64,000 bases of DNA, from assembly GCA_950022655.1 (NCBI GenBank), contig OX465581.1, positions 109,041,125-109,105,124 of the forward strand. Reading direction: 5' to 3'. Under the pieces are notes generated by a model, which worked only from the letters and a program-made list of their open reading frames with translations, ran no database searches and was not told where the DNA came from. Below, in pieces: positions 62,590-64,000 of the stretch. A program made the position numbers and the translations under genes. The DNA is from Alentia gelatinosa. Taxonomy: Eukaryota > Annelida > Polychaeta > Phyllodocida > Polynoidae. Numbering within the stretch: the stretch's first letter is position 1; each line of letters starts with the position of its first letter.

Positions 62590-63115
62590 TTTCTGACCGT
62601 GTTACATCCTATCCGCGTTACTACATTATCGTTACCCCTACGATTCTAACCTTTTGTTCACGTTACCGTTACTCTACCGGTCTACCGCTATTATTGTGTT
62701 ACAATTCTAACTGCGATAACATTCTAACCCTGTTACCGCATTAACGTTACCGTGTCACCATTCCAACCCTATTACCGTGTTATTGTTACCATGGTCTGAT
62801 TATCGAGTTACCATTCTAACCTGGTCATCACGTTGCCATTCTAACTGCGTCCCCATTACCATGTTACCTTTATCGCGTTACCGTTCTAAACCCGTTACCA
62901 CGTTACTGTTCTAATAGCGTTACCATTCTAACCCTAATTACCAGGTTTCCCTGTTATCTTTCTAACTGCATAACCATTCTAAGCCAGTTGACGCGCTGCC
63001 ATTTTAAGCCAGTTAACGCGTTACTGCATTACTGTTCCGACTCCTTTACCACGTCACCGTCACAGCATTATCATTCTTACCACGTTACCATTCTAACCGT
63101 GTTACAGGTCTGAAT
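62590..63115. repeat. Degenerate minisatellite based on CGTTACCATTCTAACC
   Basis: More than 25 imperfect units of about 14-18 bases containing GTTACC and ATTCTAAC words over some 520 bases. No coding potential. Confidence 0.85.
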
Positions 63116-63209
63116 GCATTAGGCTACCAAAGAATAATTAAATTTCTCTTGTATCACTTTCTGATTCCTGGACCAGACACACTGCAACATAATTTACCTT
63201 GATTCATGA

Positions 63210-63395
63210 TTTTTCATAATCAAAGACTTGAGAGTCTATTGGCCCCACTAGCCTCCATTCTTATGGTGGGTGTTAAGCTGAATGAGAAGTGAGGACCATT
63301 TTTGTGGAGGTCTTTGGTAAGACCCGACCGGGATTTGAACCCCCTACCTCGCCTGTTCGAGGTGAACACCCCTACCACTTGGCCCCCATGTTTTG
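63210..63395 (-). repeat. tRNA-derived SINE
   Basis: On the minus strand the 5' part carries a pol III A box (GGCCAAGTGGTAGG, about 63371-63384) and a B box (GGTTCAAATCC, 63331-63341) at tRNA-like spacing, followed by a non-tRNA body. No good cloverleaf or CCA-ready acceptor stem is evident, so a SINE is preferred over a functional tRNA. Confidence 0.65.
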
Positions 63396-64000
63396 TGACA
63401 TTCTCCAATTAATTTTGCCAGTTTCCATTGGAGTCTATAGCAAATATATCAAAGACAGTTTAAATTGATAGATAATGCTGCTCTTATTAACTTGTTTCTC
63501 CTACGGTATCCTACGGGCGACCTCTCCTCGGACCTTATACTCTCGTTGGCGTAGAAAATAAAAAAGACCTCCCCTCGGTCCTTGATGCGTGGAATCCATT
63601 TGGATATCATTCATACAATTTTGTAATAACAGGTCAAAGTAATGTGAACGTGAGTTCATTCCCACAAAGAAATATAACCTGTCAATTCTCAACACGGAAA
63701 CTGTGCCCCGGAACAAGTTGAAATTACAAGTGTAATAATCAAATAGGGCTATTCCCATTCAGATAAAACATCGTTCATATTGGTTGAGATTGCACAGAAC
63801 CTTGACCTCAGCATACCTAGGGTTTAAAACAATCAATTATCACGAGTCTCTATGATATTACGAACTATTTCCTTGTAGCATATATAATCCAGCCCATTCT
63901 ATCGCTCAAAAGGGTAGGGTTTTTATGATGGATCTTCTTGGATTAATAACAATGAGACATTAAAACAAAGGTAGTAGTGTTCAATTATTGAGAGATTTCC
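63396..64000. other. Non-coding DNA at the window edge
   Basis: Contains a fragment (about 63510-63585) of the dispersed family seen at 60880; otherwise nothing recognised. Confidence 0.5.

Noticed and set aside
63318..63392. Functional tRNA gene on the minus strand
   Set aside because: A and B boxes are present but no convincing acceptor stem or standard anticodon arm; it fits a SINE head better.

Overview
This is a stretch of animal nuclear DNA. Genes are split by GT-AG introns with metazoan-type exons, most of the sequence is AT-rich non-coding DNA, and many short inverted-repeat transposons, tandem repeats and retroelements are present. The gene and transposon content (an HMIT-type sugar transporter, a beta-mannosidase homologue, two tyrosine-recombinase retroelements, a Gypsy remnant) fits a marine invertebrate, but the sequence alone does not fix the phylum.

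Layout. 1-2534 (+): probable 3' end of an unrecognised gene (two phase-compatible exons). 3762-4319: terminal-inverted-repeat element. About 9600-13760 (-): GC-rich DIRS-like retroelement with gag, RT/RNase H and tyrosine recombinase frames. 15103-22551 (-): first two coding exons of a proton/myo-inositol cotransporter gene (SLC2A13/HMIT family), separated by a 6.9 kb intron; the rest was not found in the window. 23.4-37.4 kb: intergenic, with several MITE-like elements, a foldback element and a degraded Gypsy-type retrotransposon whose integrase is split by an insertion. 37454-58588 (+): a complete 17-exon beta-mannosidase (GH2, MANBA-like) gene. Its intron 1 holds a nearly intact tyrosine-recombinase retroelement in antisense with PAT/Ngaro-type split direct repeats (38480-43134). 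58.9-64 kb: intergenic, with diverged repeats, a 5-copy 16-bp motif, a minisatellite and a tRNA-derived SINE.

Main discovery. The MANBA-like gene has an intact 952-codon spliced frame, with every intron phase and splice site consistent, yet all four active-site motifs of the family are altered. The general acid/base Glu is Asn, the nucleophile Glu is Asn, the RVWGGG motif reads RVPGSA and the SWDWGP motif reads GWRWSP. It also starts with a type II membrane anchor behind a short cytoplasmic tail carrying a YxxPhi and an acidic dileucine motif, where classical beta-mannosidase has a cleaved signal peptide. It looks like a membrane-anchored, endolysosome-targeted beta-mannosidase pseudoenzyme rather than a working glycosidase.

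The two genes are not evidently functionally linked. The retroelements are independent insertions: the DIRS-like copy has lost a catalytic Arg of its recombinase, while the split-repeat copy keeps all recognised catalytic residues and near-identical repeats, so it is probably young.
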